Origin: Nocardioides plantarum
GTDB taxonomy: Bacteria; Actinomycetota; Actinomycetes; Propionibacteriales; Nocardioidaceae
Length of the DNA stretch: 64,000 bases
NCBI RefSeq assembly: GCF_006346395.1
Contig: NZ_VDMS01000005.1
Span: 480,185-544,184, forward strand
Direction: 5' to 3'
Made by a program: the position numbers and the translations under genes
Part shown: in pieces, positions 1 to 8,599 of the stretch
How the letters are laid out: each line of letters starts with the position of its first letter
Numbering within the stretch: the stretch's first letter is position 1
The notes under the pieces: model-generated
Told to the model about the DNA's origin: nothing
The model's input: the letters and a program-made list of their open reading frames with translations, nothing else
Databases searched by the model: none

Positions 1-1
1 C

Positions 2-217
2 GGCATCGCGGCCAGTCGCACCCGCGCTGGGCTGCTGTTCCGGATGCCGACCTCGTGCCTCGACACGCCGTACAAGATCCGGGTCGGTCTCCAGACCAGG
101 ATCTACACGACCCCCTTCGACGACGTCAACGAGCGGGAGATCCGCGACGACGCCTACCGCACCGGCAAGGTCGACGTGAAGAAGTCCAAGCTCAGCCCCT
201 GGATCCTCGGAGGCTGA
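2..217 (+). CDS. Secreted hypothetical protein, C-terminal end only
   Basis: The reading frame enters from the left edge and ends at a TGA at 215-217, giving the last 71 residues. The end reads RTGKVDVKKSKLSPWILGG. It aligns well with the C-terminus of the next gene (RTGKVTARKPRLSPWI), and both share a CLDTPY/CLDIPY motif and an R(V/L)RVG(L/V)Q stretch. The two genes are therefore tandem paralogs in the same orientation, about 70 bases apart. The N-terminus and any signal peptide lie outside the window. I do not recognise the family. The truncation is caused by the window edge and is not evidence of a pseudogene. Confidence 0.75.
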   Translation, partial: GIAASRTRAGLLFRMPTSCLDTPYKIRVGLQTRIYTTPFDDVNEREIRDDAYRTGKVDVKKSKLSPWILGG

Positions 218-289
218 GCTGAGCGAGGCCGACGAGACTCGCTCGACCGGCTCCATTCCAGCCTGGCGACCGTGTGACACGGTGACGGC

Positions 290-904
290 ATGAAGACGAC
301 GACCACCTTCCTCGCCGCCCTTCTCGCGACCGGGTTGCTGGTGTCCTCGGTGCCGGCCGCGCACGCCCAGACGTGGCGCCACACGGACGCCACCGGTGAT
401 GTCGTGGCTCAGGACCAGACGGACGACGGCGTCGCCGAGCCGCGGGTGGTGCGGGGCGTCAAGCAGGCCGACGTCGTGAGGCTGACCGTGCAGCACGGCG
501 CGGACGTGCTCCAGGTCGCGACGACCCTGCGCGCCTTCGGCGGCCCGGACAACTCCTGGGACCTACGCGTCGTCACGTCGCACGGCGACACCTACGACTT
601 CCAACGCTGCGAGTACAGCTCGGACGGGACGAAGTCCACGTCGAGTCGACGCAACGGCTACCGCTACCAGTGCGACGGACTGAGGATCAGTCGCACGTCG
701 GCCGGCATCGTCGCGCGCGTGCCCGTCGCGTGCCTCGACATCCCCTACCGGCTGCGGGTCGGGGTCCAGGCTCGAGTGATCTACCCGCTCGTCGCAGACC
801 CGCGCGATCGCATCGCTCAGGACGACGCTCTGCGCACCGGCAAGGTGACGGCGCGCAAGCCCAGGCTCAGCCCGTGGATCGTCCGGGACTCCTCCGCCAG
901 GTAG
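290..904 (+). CDS. Secreted hypothetical protein, paralog of upstream gene
   Basis: This is a 204-residue protein with a clear Sec signal peptide: a basic start (MKTTTT), a hydrophobic stretch at residues 7-20 and a likely AHA/Q cleavage site near residue 26. The mature part is polar and predicted extracellular, with cysteines near residues 104, 128 and 153 that could form disulfides. No catalytic motif is visible. The ATG at 290 is chosen because the signal peptide starts there; the ribosome-binding site is weak. It repeats the fold of the truncated gene at 2-217, so the pair is a tandem duplication. Function is unknown. Confidence 0.8.
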   Translation: MKTTTTFLAALLATGLLVSSVPAAHAQTWRHTDATGDVVAQDQTDDGVAEPRVVRGVKQADVVRLTVQHGADVLQVATTLRAFGGPDNSWDLRVVTSHGDTYDFQRCEYSSDGTKSTSSRRNGYRYQCDGLRISRTSAGIVARVPVACLDIPYRLRVGVQARVIYPLVADPRDRIAQDDALRTGKVTARKPRLSPWIVRDSSAR

Positions 905-957
905 GTCCGGCCGACAGGCGTGGGGGTATTCGCCCCACGGCCAGGAGAGGTGAAGGC

Positions 958-2820
958 ATGCGTGTCTACGTTGCCGTGCACGACCGTCGTAGCGCCGACG
1001 ACCGCCCTGCGGACGGGTGGCCCGCGGTCGAGGCCGCCGCGGCGCGGTGTCTGCCGTTCGACCCCGTCGAGCAGGCGCGGTGGACCGCTGGCGACGGCCG
1101 GACGCTCGTCGCCGCGTGGACCAACGAGCCCGAGCAGCCCGACCGCCCCCTGCTGCTGACCGACTCCGCGGGCGCCCGCGGGTTCTCCGGCTACGTCAAC
1201 GGCGAGGTCCCGCCCCTGGCGCGACTGCTGGCGAGCGACGAGGACATCGCGGTCGGCGGGGTGTGGTCGTTCGTGGCGGCCGGCGAGGACGGCATCTCCG
1301 GGGCGACGTGCGCGTCGGGTGCGGAGGTCGTGTTCCACGCGGTGACCGACGACCTCGTCGTCATCGGCAACCGGGCCTTGCTGGTCCACCTGGTGGCGAG
1401 CTCGAGGGGGCCGGTCCCCGACCTGGTCGGCCTGGCCGGTGTGGTCGGCTCCGGCTACTGCGTGACCGACCGGACGGCGTACGACGGGGTGCGCTGCCTG
1501 GCTCCGTCGTCGCGGATCACCTGCGGCGCCGACGGGCGGGTCGACATCAGCCCCTACGGCGACCCGCGCGTCGACGCCACCGCGGCCGACGTCGCGCAGG
1601 CGCTGGTCGCCAGCGTCTCCCCGCTGGTCACGCTCGAGCAGCCGGTGCGGCTGGGGCTCACCGGGGGCCGTGACTCGCGGCTGCTGGTCGCCCTGCTGAC
1701 CCGCGCGGGGGTGCCGGTCGTCACCCACACCTCCGGCCTCCCCACCGACCCCGACGTGATCGTGGCCCGGGAGGTTGCCGCCGCGCTCGGCGTGCCCCAC
1801 AAGGTGGGGTCCCCGATGGGGGCGGCGGTCGAGGAGGGGTCGGTGACCTTCGACGTGCGCTCGCGGGTCCGCGAGGCCGTCGTCCTCGGCGAGGCGATGC
1901 TCTCGGCCTACGACCGCGTCGGTCGCGTCGGTGCCGCGTACAACGCGGCGACGGTGCCGCTCACGGGCGCCGGCGGGGAGATCCTGCGGGCCTACTTCGC
2001 GGGCTCGGTCAAGGACCCCCAGGACCGCGACGCCGTCGTGACGTTCATGCGCAGCCGGATGTACCAGGGGGCGAAGCGGATGACGACGGCGAGCCGGGCG
2101 GCGTACGAGACCGACACCGCCGACTGGGTGGCCGCGGCCGAGCGGGACGGCGTCGCCGCGCTCGAGGACTTCTACGTCCGCCAGCGCACCGGTCGCTGGA
2201 CGGGCGCCGCACGGAGCTCGGCGAGCGTCGGCTCCCTGGCGCGTCGCCCCTACCTGGACCACCTCGTCGTGCGTGCCGTGCGTGCCGTCTCCGTCGAGGA
2301 CCGGACGAGTGAGCGGCTGATCGCCGACGTCCTCGACGAGCTGGCCCCCGGCCTCGCCGACGTGCGGTTCGCCGGGCGCCGATGGACGTTCGACGAGCAG
2401 CCACCGACCGACCCCGAGCGGCTGGCCGCGTGGCACCGCCGGGAGCCGGTGCGCGGGGCCCACGGTGACGGGGCCAGCTTCAGCTGGCGCACCGACCTGC
2501 CCGAGGTCCGCCGGGAGCTCGCCGACATCGTCCTGGGTGCGCCCGCCGTCTTCTGGGAGCTCGTCGACCGGCGCAAGGTCACCGAGTTCGTCTCCCGCGT
2601 GGATGACCGGACCCGGGCCGACACCATGAGGATGTGGCACCTGGCCACGGTCGCCGACGCGCTGGCCCACGACTTCTACGCGGGTGCGGCGCGCTTCGAC
2701 CAGACCCGGTCCGAGGTCGTGTCGGCCCGGCCCCCGGTGGGTGCGACATCGGCGCCGGGCCGGGGCCGTCGGGGGATCAGGTCGGCGCTGCGGGCGGTCC
2801 GGGGCGGGCTGCGGCGCTGA
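958..2820 (+). CDS. Asparagine-synthase-like ATP-pyrophosphatase protein
   Basis: The product is about 620 residues. The ATG at 958 is preferred because AGGAG-like bases (942-949) precede it; the frame is open further upstream but overlaps the previous gene. Residues 230-245 carry a PP-loop-like motif, LTGGRDSR, where asparagine synthetases have SGGxDS, and the following helical region resembles the Asn_synthase domain. The N-terminal 200 residues look like the Ntn-hydrolase-type half but lack the N-terminal catalytic cysteine (it starts MRVYV), so glutaminase activity is unlikely. Proteins of this kind adenylate a carboxylate and form an amide or related bond. The substrate here is unknown, and no biosynthetic cluster is adjacent. 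Confidence 0.75.
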   Translation: MRVYVAVHDRRSADDRPADGWPAVEAAAARCLPFDPVEQARWTAGDGRTLVAAWTNEPEQPDRPLLLTDSAGARGFSGYVNGEVPPLARLLASDEDIAVGGVWSFVAAGEDGISGATCASGAEVVFHAVTDDLVVIGNRALLVHLVASSRGPVPDLVGLAGVVGSGYCVTDRTAYDGVRCLAPSSRITCGADGRVDISPYGDPRVDATAADVAQALVASVSPLVTLEQPVRLGLTGGRDSRLLVALLTRAGVPVVTHTSGLPTDPDVIVAREVAAALGVPHKVGSPMGAAVEEGSVTFDVRSRVREAVVLGEAMLSAYDRVGRVGAAYNAATVPLTGAGGEILRAYFAGSVKDPQDRDAVVTFMRSRMYQGAKRMTTASRAAYETDTADWVAAAERDGVAALEDFYVRQRTGRWTGAARSSASVGSLARRPYLDHLVVRAVRAVSVEDRTSERLIADVLDELAPGLADVRFAGRRWTFDEQPPTDPERLAAWHRREPVRGAHGDGASFSWRTDLPEVRRELADIVLGAPAVFWELVDRRKVTEFVSRVDDRTRADTMRMWHLATVADALAHDFYAGAARFDQTRSEVVSARPPVGATSAPGRGRRGIRSALRAVRGGLRR

Positions 2821-2854
2821 CCGGGTGTCCGCGCAGGGTGGCAGCATCGAGGCC

Positions 2855-3928
2855 ATGCCCGTGCTGCACGTCGACCTCGACCAGTTCCTGGCGTCGGTCG
2901 AGGTCCTGCGACGTCCCGAGCTGGCCGGGCTACCGGTCGTGGTCGGCGGCCGGGGCGACCCGACCGAGCGCGGTGTGGTGTCGACGGCGTCCTACGAGGC
3001 CCGGGCGTTCGGGGTGCGCTCGGGCATGCCGCTGCGCACGGCGCTGAAGAAGTGCCCCGAGGCGGTGTTCCTGGCCGTCGACCTCCCGGTCTACGAGGCC
3101 GCGTCGGCCACCGTGATGGACACGCTGCGGGCGGCGCTTTGGGCCGGTGACCCGGTCGATGTCGAGGTGCTGGGCTGGGACGAGGCGTTCGTCGGTCTGC
3201 GGCCCGGCGCCGACCCGGCCCACGAGCACGACCCGATGGCGTTCGCCGGCCAGCTGCGGGCGGAGGTGCTCGCCGCCACCGGACTGCACTGCTCGGTCGG
3301 CGTCGGCGACACCACGCTGCAGGCCAAGATCGCGACCGACTTCGGCAAGCCGCGCGGGGTCTACCGCATCTCCGACGCGTCGTGGTCCGCCGAGATGGGC
3401 GACCGTCCGACCCGGGCGCTGTGGGGCGTCGGCGCCAAGGTCGAGCGGCGCCTGGCCGACCTCGGCATCCGCACCGTCGCGCAGCTGGCGGCCTCCGACG
3501 AGCGGGTGCTCGCCGCCGAGATCGGGCCGACGATGGGTCCCTACTACCACCGGCTGGGCCGCGGCGTCGGGAACCGGGTCGTCGACCCCACCCCCTGGGT
3601 CCCGCGCGCCCACGGCCGCGAGGAGACGTTCCAGACCGACCTCGACGACGAGGTCGAGATCGAGGCGGCCGTGCGCCGCATCACTCGTCGCGTGGTGGCC
3701 GACATCGACGCCGAGGGCCGGCCCGCCTGGCGGGTCGGGCTCAAGGTGCGCGACCGCGCGTTCCAGACCGTGCAGCGCAGCCGCAAGCTGCCCGCGCCCA
3801 CCGCCGACCCCGACGAGCTCGCCGACGCCGTCGTCGCGCTGCTGACGAAGGTCGAGCGCAAGCGACCCGTGCGGCTGCTCGGCGTACGCCTGGAGATGGT
3901 GGAGCCCGAGGGCGGTTACCTGCGGTAG
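2855..3928 (+). CDS. dinB: Y-family DNA polymerase IV-like protein
   Basis: This is a 357-residue translesion polymerase of the DinB/UmuC family. The ATG at 2855 begins MPVLHVDLDQF, placing the first metal-binding aspartates (D7, D9) where Y-family enzymes have them. The second catalytic motif, usually S-I/V-DE, reads GWDEAF (D109, E110). The acidic pair is kept but its two preceding residues differ. YEARAFGVRSGM matches the family's finger region, and a helix-hairpin-helix segment (WGVGAKVERRLADLGI) follows. The protein ends soon after the little-finger domain, and I see no C-terminal QLxLF-type clamp-binding motif. It lies 34 bases after the preceding gene. Confidence 0.88.
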   Translation: MPVLHVDLDQFLASVEVLRRPELAGLPVVVGGRGDPTERGVVSTASYEARAFGVRSGMPLRTALKKCPEAVFLAVDLPVYEAASATVMDTLRAALWAGDPVDVEVLGWDEAFVGLRPGADPAHEHDPMAFAGQLRAEVLAATGLHCSVGVGDTTLQAKIATDFGKPRGVYRISDASWSAEMGDRPTRALWGVGAKVERRLADLGIRTVAQLAASDERVLAAEIGPTMGPYYHRLGRGVGNRVVDPTPWVPRAHGREETFQTDLDDEVEIEAAVRRITRRVVADIDAEGRPAWRVGLKVRDRAFQTVQRSRKLPAPTADPDELADAVVALLTKVERKRPVRLLGVRLEMVEPEGGYLR

Positions 3929-3975
3929 GCGTCCCAGGCAGTTTCCGGGGGACCGGGCGTGGGCAGGGAGCGCCC

Positions 3976-4500
3976 GTGCTCGCCTTCGCCTTGTTCCTTT
4001 CCGCGCTGACCCTGGCCGTGGGGTGGCTCAACGTCGACCTCTGGCGGCGAGAGGCGCTCGGCGGCCAACCGGTGTTCCAGGGGGTCGATGCGACTCCGGC
4101 CTCGACCGCGCGCGACGGCCTGGACCCGCTGCGCGCTGTGGCCCTCGTCGGTCTGGTGGGGCTGATCGGGGTGACCTTCCACGTCTGGCAGGACAAGGTC
4201 TTCAACTACTCCGACGACCGGGTCGGGGAGATCGCGGACCGCACGGCGCGCGCGTTGGAGAACCGGGATCCTGAGCTCGCCTCGATCGACCGTTCCGACA
4301 TCGAGGCCGCCCTTCCCGACGACGCCGACCTCGACAAGCTGCTGATCCGGAAGGCCGCCTCCGACTACTCCGGCGACGCGACGCTGTGGCAGCTCAGCGA
4401 CGACGACGGGGCTTCGCCCCACTGCCTGAAGGTCGAGGCGCCGAGCCGTGGCGACGCCGATCCGGAGTGGAGCGCGGTCGTCCTCGCCGACGTCTGCTGA
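3976..4500 (+). CDS. Small membrane protein of unknown function
   Basis: The GTG at 3976 follows a GGGAG ribosome-binding site at 3966-3970, giving 174 residues. Two hydrophobic segments (about residues 1-20 and 55-75) suggest a protein anchored by two membrane helices. A polar, acidic C-terminal domain follows (about residues 80-174) with two cysteines near the end. No enzymatic motif is visible and I do not recognise the family. It starts 47 bases after dinB and ends 18 bases before the convergent glutamate-cysteine ligase gene. Confidence 0.65.
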   Translation: MLAFALFLSALTLAVGWLNVDLWRREALGGQPVFQGVDATPASTARDGLDPLRAVALVGLVGLIGVTFHVWQDKVFNYSDDRVGEIADRTARALENRDPELASIDRSDIEAALPDDADLDKLLIRKAASDYSGDATLWQLSDDDGASPHCLKVEAPSRGDADPEWSAVVLADVC

Positions 4501-4518
4501 GGTCGTCGAACCGGGCCC

Positions 4519-5646
4519 TCACACCGACTCGCGCAGCTCGCGCACGACCGAGTCGACGACGGCCACGAGGTCGCCGCCGGTGGCGGCGGCGACCGCCCGC
4601 TGCCGTTGGTACGACGCCCCGCCGGCCACCACGGAGGCGACCGACGCGAGCTCGGCGGCGCACCCCAGGCGCGCGGCGGTCGGCTCGAGCCGCACCAGCA
4701 GGTCGGCGAGGTCGTCGGTCACCAGTCGCTCGGTGCAGTCGGAGTCGAGGATGACGATCGCGTCGAGGCCGTAGCGCGCCGAGCGCCACTTGTTCTCCTG
4801 CACGTGCCACGGGGCCATCGTGGGCAGCTCCTCGCCGGCCGCCATCCGGGTGTCGAGGTCGACGACGAGGCAGTGCATCAGCGCGGTGAGCGCGGCGAGG
4901 TCGTCGAGGGAGGAGACGCCGTCGCAGATGCGGTTCTCGATGGTCCCCAGGTGGGCCGCGGGGCGCAGGTCCCAGCGGATCTCGTTGAGCTCGTCGATGA
5001 CGCCGGTGGTCAGCTGGTCGCGGGCGAAGGCCTCGTACTCCGCCCAGGTGGCGAACTGGAACGGCAGCCCGGCCGTCGGCAGCTGCTGGAACATCAACGC
5101 GCGGTTGGAGGCGTAGCCGGTGTCGACGCCGCCCCAGACCGGCGAGGACGCCGAGAGGGCCTGCAGGTGCGGGTAGTAGTCGAGCAACGCCGAGAGCACG
5201 GGCATCACCCGGTCGCGCTCGGGCAGCCCGACGTGCACGTGGACGCCCCAGATCAGCATCTGCCGCCCCCACCACTGGGTGCGGTCCATCAGCTCCTGGT
5301 AGCGGTGGCCGGCCGACAGCTGCTGTCCGGTCCACGACGCGAAGGGATGGGTGCCGGCGCCGAACAGGTCGAGGTCGAGGTCGTCGCCGGCGGCCAGGAC
5401 CGGCAGCAGCGTGGCCCGTAGGTCGGCCATCGCCTCGCCGACGGTGTCGCACACCCCGGTGACGAGCTCGACGGTGTTGCGCAGCAGCTCCTGGTGCAGC
5501 CGGTCGGGGTGGGGGAGCCGCGGTCTGGCGCGGGCGAAGAGGTGCGAGGCGTCGTTGCGCAGGTCGCGGGTGCGCCGGTCGACCAGGGCCAGCTCCCACT
5601 CGACGCCGAGCGTGTAGTCGGCCGAGGCGTGGAAGTCGATCCGCAC
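4519..5646 (-). CDS. Carboxylate-amine ligase, glutamate-cysteine ligase family (YbdK type)
   Basis: The product is about 375 residues from a GTG at 5646. The N-terminus has the GVEWELALVD signature of the GCS2/YbdK family, followed by WGVHVHVGL, TIENRICDGV and ENKWRSARYG, all typical of the ATP-grasp-like glutamate-cysteine ligase fold. Family members ligate glutamate and cysteine weakly; in actinobacteria they are often called carboxylate-amine ligases, and the physiological substrate is unclear. The gene is divergent from the ThrE-type exporter with about 93 bases between starts, so the promoters must be close or overlapping. The longer upstream reading frame runs into the neighbour and is not used. 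Confidence 0.87.
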   Translation of the reverse strand: MRIDFHASADYTLGVEWELALVDRRTRDLRNDASHLFARARPRLPHPDRLHQELLRNTVELVTGVCDTVGEAMADLRATLLPVLAAGDDLDLDLFGAGTHPFASWTGQQLSAGHRYQELMDRTQWWGRQMLIWGVHVHVGLPERDRVMPVLSALLDYYPHLQALSASSPVWGGVDTGYASNRALMFQQLPTAGLPFQFATWAEYEAFARDQLTTGVIDELNEIRWDLRPAAHLGTIENRICDGVSSLDDLAALTALMHCLVVDLDTRMAAGEELPTMAPWHVQENKWRSARYGLDAIVILDSDCTERLVTDDLADLLVRLEPTAARLGCAAELASVASVVAGGASYQRQRAVAAATGGDLVAVVDSVVRELRESV

Positions 5647-5739
5647 GGGCCCAGGGTTCCACACGCGCGACCCGAGGGGTGACCGACGTCGCCGCGGCGC
5701 CGGGTTGGGTGCCCACGGCAGGTGCGCGACCATCGAGGG

Positions 5740-7137
5740 ATGGACGACCCCACGCCGCCCACCCAGGAGATGCAGGTGCCTCGGCGGCTCGCGCTGACCC
5801 TCGACTTCTGCCTGCGCATCGGCGAGGTGCTGCTGTCCTCCGGCGCCGGGGCCGCCGACGTCACCGCCACCATGCTGTCCGTCGCCCGCGCCCTGGGCGC
5901 CGACGGCGCCGAGGTCGACATCACGTTCACCTCGCTGACCATGAGCCACCAGGCACACGTCGACGAGGCCCCGCTGATCTCCACCCGCCACGTCGTGCAG
6001 CGCACCATCGACTACCAGGACCTGACCCGCGTCGACCACCTCGTCCGCGACGTCGTCGGGGGCCGGCTCGGCCTGCACGCCGGACGCGACGAGCTGCGCC
6101 GGATCGTGTCGACCGGGCACGACCGGCCGCGCTGGGCGGTCACCGCCGGCTGGGCCACGATGGCCGCCGGCGTCGCGGTCTCCCTCGGCGGCGACGTGGT
6201 CGTCGCCATCCTGGCCGCCCTCGCCGCGGTGCTCATCGACCGCTCACAGCTGCGGATCGCCCGGCGCCGCCTGCCGGTGTTCTACCAGCAGGTGGCCGGC
6301 GGGGCCGTCGCGACGCTGGTCGCCGTCGGCGCCGCGCTGCTCGACGAGCGGCTCGACCTGGGCCTCGACGTCTCGCAGGTGATCACCGCCAACATCGTGA
6401 TGCTGCTGGCCGGCATCGGGTTCATGGGGGCGCTGCAGGACGCGCTGACCGGCTTCTACATCACCGCCGGGGCGCGGATCACCGAGGCGCTGCTGTCGAC
6501 CGCCGGCATCATCGCCGGCGTCAGCGGCGGCCTCAGCCTGGCCGGGGCCGTCGGGGTCGACCTGCCCACCGTCCGGGCCGGCGCGACCGGCATCCAGGAC
6601 GTCACCGTCGCGGTCGCCGGGTCCGCCGTGGCGGCGGGAGCGTTCGCGTTCGCGTCGTACTCGCCGCTGCGCGCGCTCGTGCCCGTCGCCCTCACCGCCG
6701 GGGTCGCGATGGCGATCTCGCTGTCGCTCCAGGACCCCGGGATCGCGCGCGCCTGGGCGGTGGCCCTGGCCGCGTTCTTCGTCGGCCTCGTCGGGTACGC
6801 CGTCGCCCGCCGGCTCAAGGTGCCGCCGCTCATCGTCGTCGTCTCCGCCGTGGTGCCGATGCTCCCCGGCATCGCGATCTACCGCGGGCTGTCGCTGCTC
6901 AGCGAGGGCAGCAGCCGCAACACGTCCTACGGCCTGGTCCACCTGATCGGCGCCGCCTCGGTGGCGCTGGCGATCGCGGCCGGGGTGATCCTCGGGGAGT
7001 ACCTCGCCCAGCCGCTCGCGCGCGAGGCGCGACGCGTGGAGACCCGGCTCGCCGGACCCCGGCTGGTCGGGCCCGCCCAGCGGCTCACCGCGCGCGGCCG
7101 GGGGCGTCGGGGCCGAGGAGATCGGCCAGCCGCCTGA
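5740..7137 (+). CDS. thrE: Threonine/serine exporter family protein (ThrE)
   Basis: The product is about 465 residues. The N-terminal half is a soluble-looking ThrE domain (LDFCLRIGEVLLSSGAGAADV, typical of the DUF1212/ThrE family). The C-terminal half has roughly ten hydrophobic segments, including VPPLIVVVSAVVPMLPGIAI, which resembles the ThrE_2 region. The family exports threonine and serine in Corynebacterium. Two starts are possible: the ATG at 5740 or the in-frame GTG at 5722; neither has a well-spaced ribosome-binding site. The 3' end overlaps the convergent DUF402 gene by 53 bases, which is long for convergent neighbours. Confidence 0.87.
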   Translation: MDDPTPPTQEMQVPRRLALTLDFCLRIGEVLLSSGAGAADVTATMLSVARALGADGAEVDITFTSLTMSHQAHVDEAPLISTRHVVQRTIDYQDLTRVDHLVRDVVGGRLGLHAGRDELRRIVSTGHDRPRWAVTAGWATMAAGVAVSLGGDVVVAILAALAAVLIDRSQLRIARRRLPVFYQQVAGGAVATLVAVGAALLDERLDLGLDVSQVITANIVMLLAGIGFMGALQDALTGFYITAGARITEALLSTAGIIAGVSGGLSLAGAVGVDLPTVRAGATGIQDVTVAVAGSAVAAGAFAFASYSPLRALVPVALTAGVAMAISLSLQDPGIARAWAVALAAFFVGLVGYAVARRLKVPPLIVVVSAVVPMLPGIAIYRGLSLLSEGSSRNTSYGLVHLIGAASVALAIAAGVILGEYLAQPLAREARRVETRLAGPRLVGPAQRLTARGRGRRGRGDRPAA

Positions 7138-7633
7138 GCCACCGGTCGGCGGTGTCGCCGTCGAACGGCGCCCGCTCGGCGAGGACCGCCTCGTGCACCC
7201 AGGCGGCCGACTCCTCGGCCAGGGCGATCACCTCGGGCGGGTAGCCGTAGCGCACCTGGTGCTCGGCGAACTCGTCCTCGTCGTCGACGAACACGTGGCC
7301 GTCGGCGGTGCGGACCACGTCGAGGTCGAGGTCGACGGTGCGGCAGGTCGTGCCGTCCCACCCCGGCACCGTGGTCATGTCGACGTACGTCGCGATCCGC
7401 CAGCCCGGGGCGTGGAACGTCGAGACCCAGCCGACCCCGCGGGGCACCAACCCGACCTGGGCGACCACGGTGTCGAACGCGGCGCCCGGTCGCGACATGT
7501 GCGTGCCGACCGGGATCCCGATCCAGTCGCCGTGCTCGTCGGCGCCGAGGTACGTCGCCGCGAACTCCCAGTGCGGGCGGTCGCCCCACTTGGTCATCTC
7601 GAGGCGGACGGGGGTGCCGAGGACGAGGGTCAC
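7085..7633 (-). CDS. DUF402 domain protein
   Basis: This is a 182-residue protein from a GTG at 7633. The C-terminal two-thirds match the DUF402/YgaC-type fold: DMTTVPGWDG, VDLDLDVVRTADGHVFVDDEDEF and a helix with RYGYPPEVIALA. Structurally studied members of this family (FomD-like) are nucleotide hydrolases using acidic residues; catalytic function here is inferred only from the conserved D/E-rich block. It lies downstream of the SDR gene on the same strand, separated by a 123-base spacer that holds a nested palindrome. Its 3' end runs into the 3' end of the ThrE gene. Confidence 0.78.
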   Translation of the reverse strand: MTLVLGTPVRLEMTKWGDRPHWEFAATYLGADEHGDWIGIPVGTHMSRPGAAFDTVVAQVGLVPRGVGWVSTFHAPGWRIATYVDMTTVPGWDGTTCRTVDLDLDVVRTADGHVFVDDEDEFAEHQVRYGYPPEVIALAEESAAWVHEAVLAERAPFDGDTADRWLRRLADLLGPDAPGRAR

Positions 7634-7658
7634 GGGGTCAGTCTGCCTGCCGGCTGCG

Positions 7659-7748
7659 GTGGCTTCGAGGCTCCTCGCCGGGGCTCGTCGCACCTCAGCC
7701 GACGGAGGCCGTCGGCTGAGGTGCGAGCGCAGCGAGCCTCGAAGCCAC
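7659..7748. repeat. Nested palindromic intergenic element, copy 1
   Basis: The outer arms GTGGCTTCGAGGCTC (7659-7673) and its exact reverse complement (7734-7748) enclose inner arms CGCACCTCAGCCGAC (7689-7703) and its exact reverse complement (7711-7725), leaving a 7-base loop. The same two arm sequences occur in the same order at 27335-27431, and related cores occur at 39476-39583. It lies between two minus-strand genes and could act as a terminator or as a REP-like element. Confidence 0.85.
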
Positions 7749-7756
7749 GGGCTCGA

Positions 7757-8599
7757 TCAGACGACCTTGGTCTTGGCGGGCAGGATCCGGCCGGCGCCGA
7801 GGGCGACGACGTCCTGGTAGCGCGAGCCGGCGAGCTTGGCGGCGGTGTGGATGGCGTGGGCGTCGAGGCCGACGAGCACGCGGGCCTTGTTCTTCTCGAT
7901 GCCGCGCACGATGATCTCGGCCGCCCGCTCGGGGGTCATCTTGGCCAGCTTCTTGTCGAAGAACTCGGCCGTCGCGGCCTGGTTCTCCTTGGCCGAGACG
8001 CGGGAGTTGCGCGCGATCGCGGTCTTGATGCCACCGGGGTGCACGGCGGTGACGCCGACGGGGTGCTTGGCGATCAGCATCTCCTCGCGCAGCGCCTCGG
8101 TCATGCCGCGCACGGCGTACTTGGAGGCGTTGTACATGGACTGCCCCGGCATCGAGACCAGGCCGAACAGCGAGGACAGGTTGACGATGTGCCCGTCGCC
8201 GCTGGCGATCACGTGGGGGAGGAACTCCTTGGTGCCGTGGACGACGCCCCAGAAGTTGATGCCGATGATCCAGTCCATGTCGGGGTACTCGAGGTCGGTG
8301 AGGTCACCGGCCAGCGCGACACCGGCGTTGTTGATGACGACGTTGACGCGACCGAAGTCCTCGACGACGTCGAGGGCGTAGCGGCTGAACGCGTCGCGGT
8401 CGGCGACGTCGAGACGGTCGCTGCGGACCTTGGTCACCCCGGCTCGGTCGACCAGCGAGACGGTCTCGGCGAGCCCGGCCTCGTCGACGTCGGACAGCGC
8501 GAGGAGCGAGCCCTTGCCGGCGAGGTTGAGGGCCAGGGCGCGGCCGATGCCGGAGCCGGCACCGGTGATGACGACGACCTTGTCGTGGAGCGACTTCAT
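7757..8599 (-). CDS. SDR family NAD(P)-dependent oxidoreductase
   Basis: This is a 280-residue short-chain dehydrogenase/reductase. The Rossmann glycine motif TGAGSGIG is at residues 12-19, NNAG at 90-93, the catalytic serine at 142/143 and the YxxxK pair at Y156/K160. The length is typical of a classical SDR with a C-terminal extension. The aspartate after the second strand (SDVDEAG) suggests NAD(H) preference. The gene is divergent from a TetR regulator, with a 21-base palindrome between them, so repression by that regulator is likely. The substrate cannot be told from sequence. Confidence 0.9.
   Translation of the reverse strand: MKSLHDKVVVITGAGSGIGRALALNLAGKGSLLALSDVDEAGLAETVSLVDRAGVTKVRSDRLDVADRDAFSRYALDVVEDFGRVNVVINNAGVALAGDLTDLEYPDMDWIIGINFWGVVHGTKEFLPHVIASGDGHIVNLSSLFGLVSMPGQSMYNASKYAVRGMTEALREEMLIAKHPVGVTAVHPGGIKTAIARNSRVSAKENQAATAEFFDKKLAKMTPERAAEIIVRGIEKNKARVLVGLDAHAIHTAAKLAGSRYQDVVALGAGRILPAKTKVV

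Noticed and set aside
817..2856. Very long open frame on the minus strand opposite the asparagine-synthase-like gene
   Set aside because: It is an antisense shadow produced by high GC. The protein is Arg/Gly/Asp/His-rich without domains, while the plus strand has a recognisable family and a ribosome-binding site.
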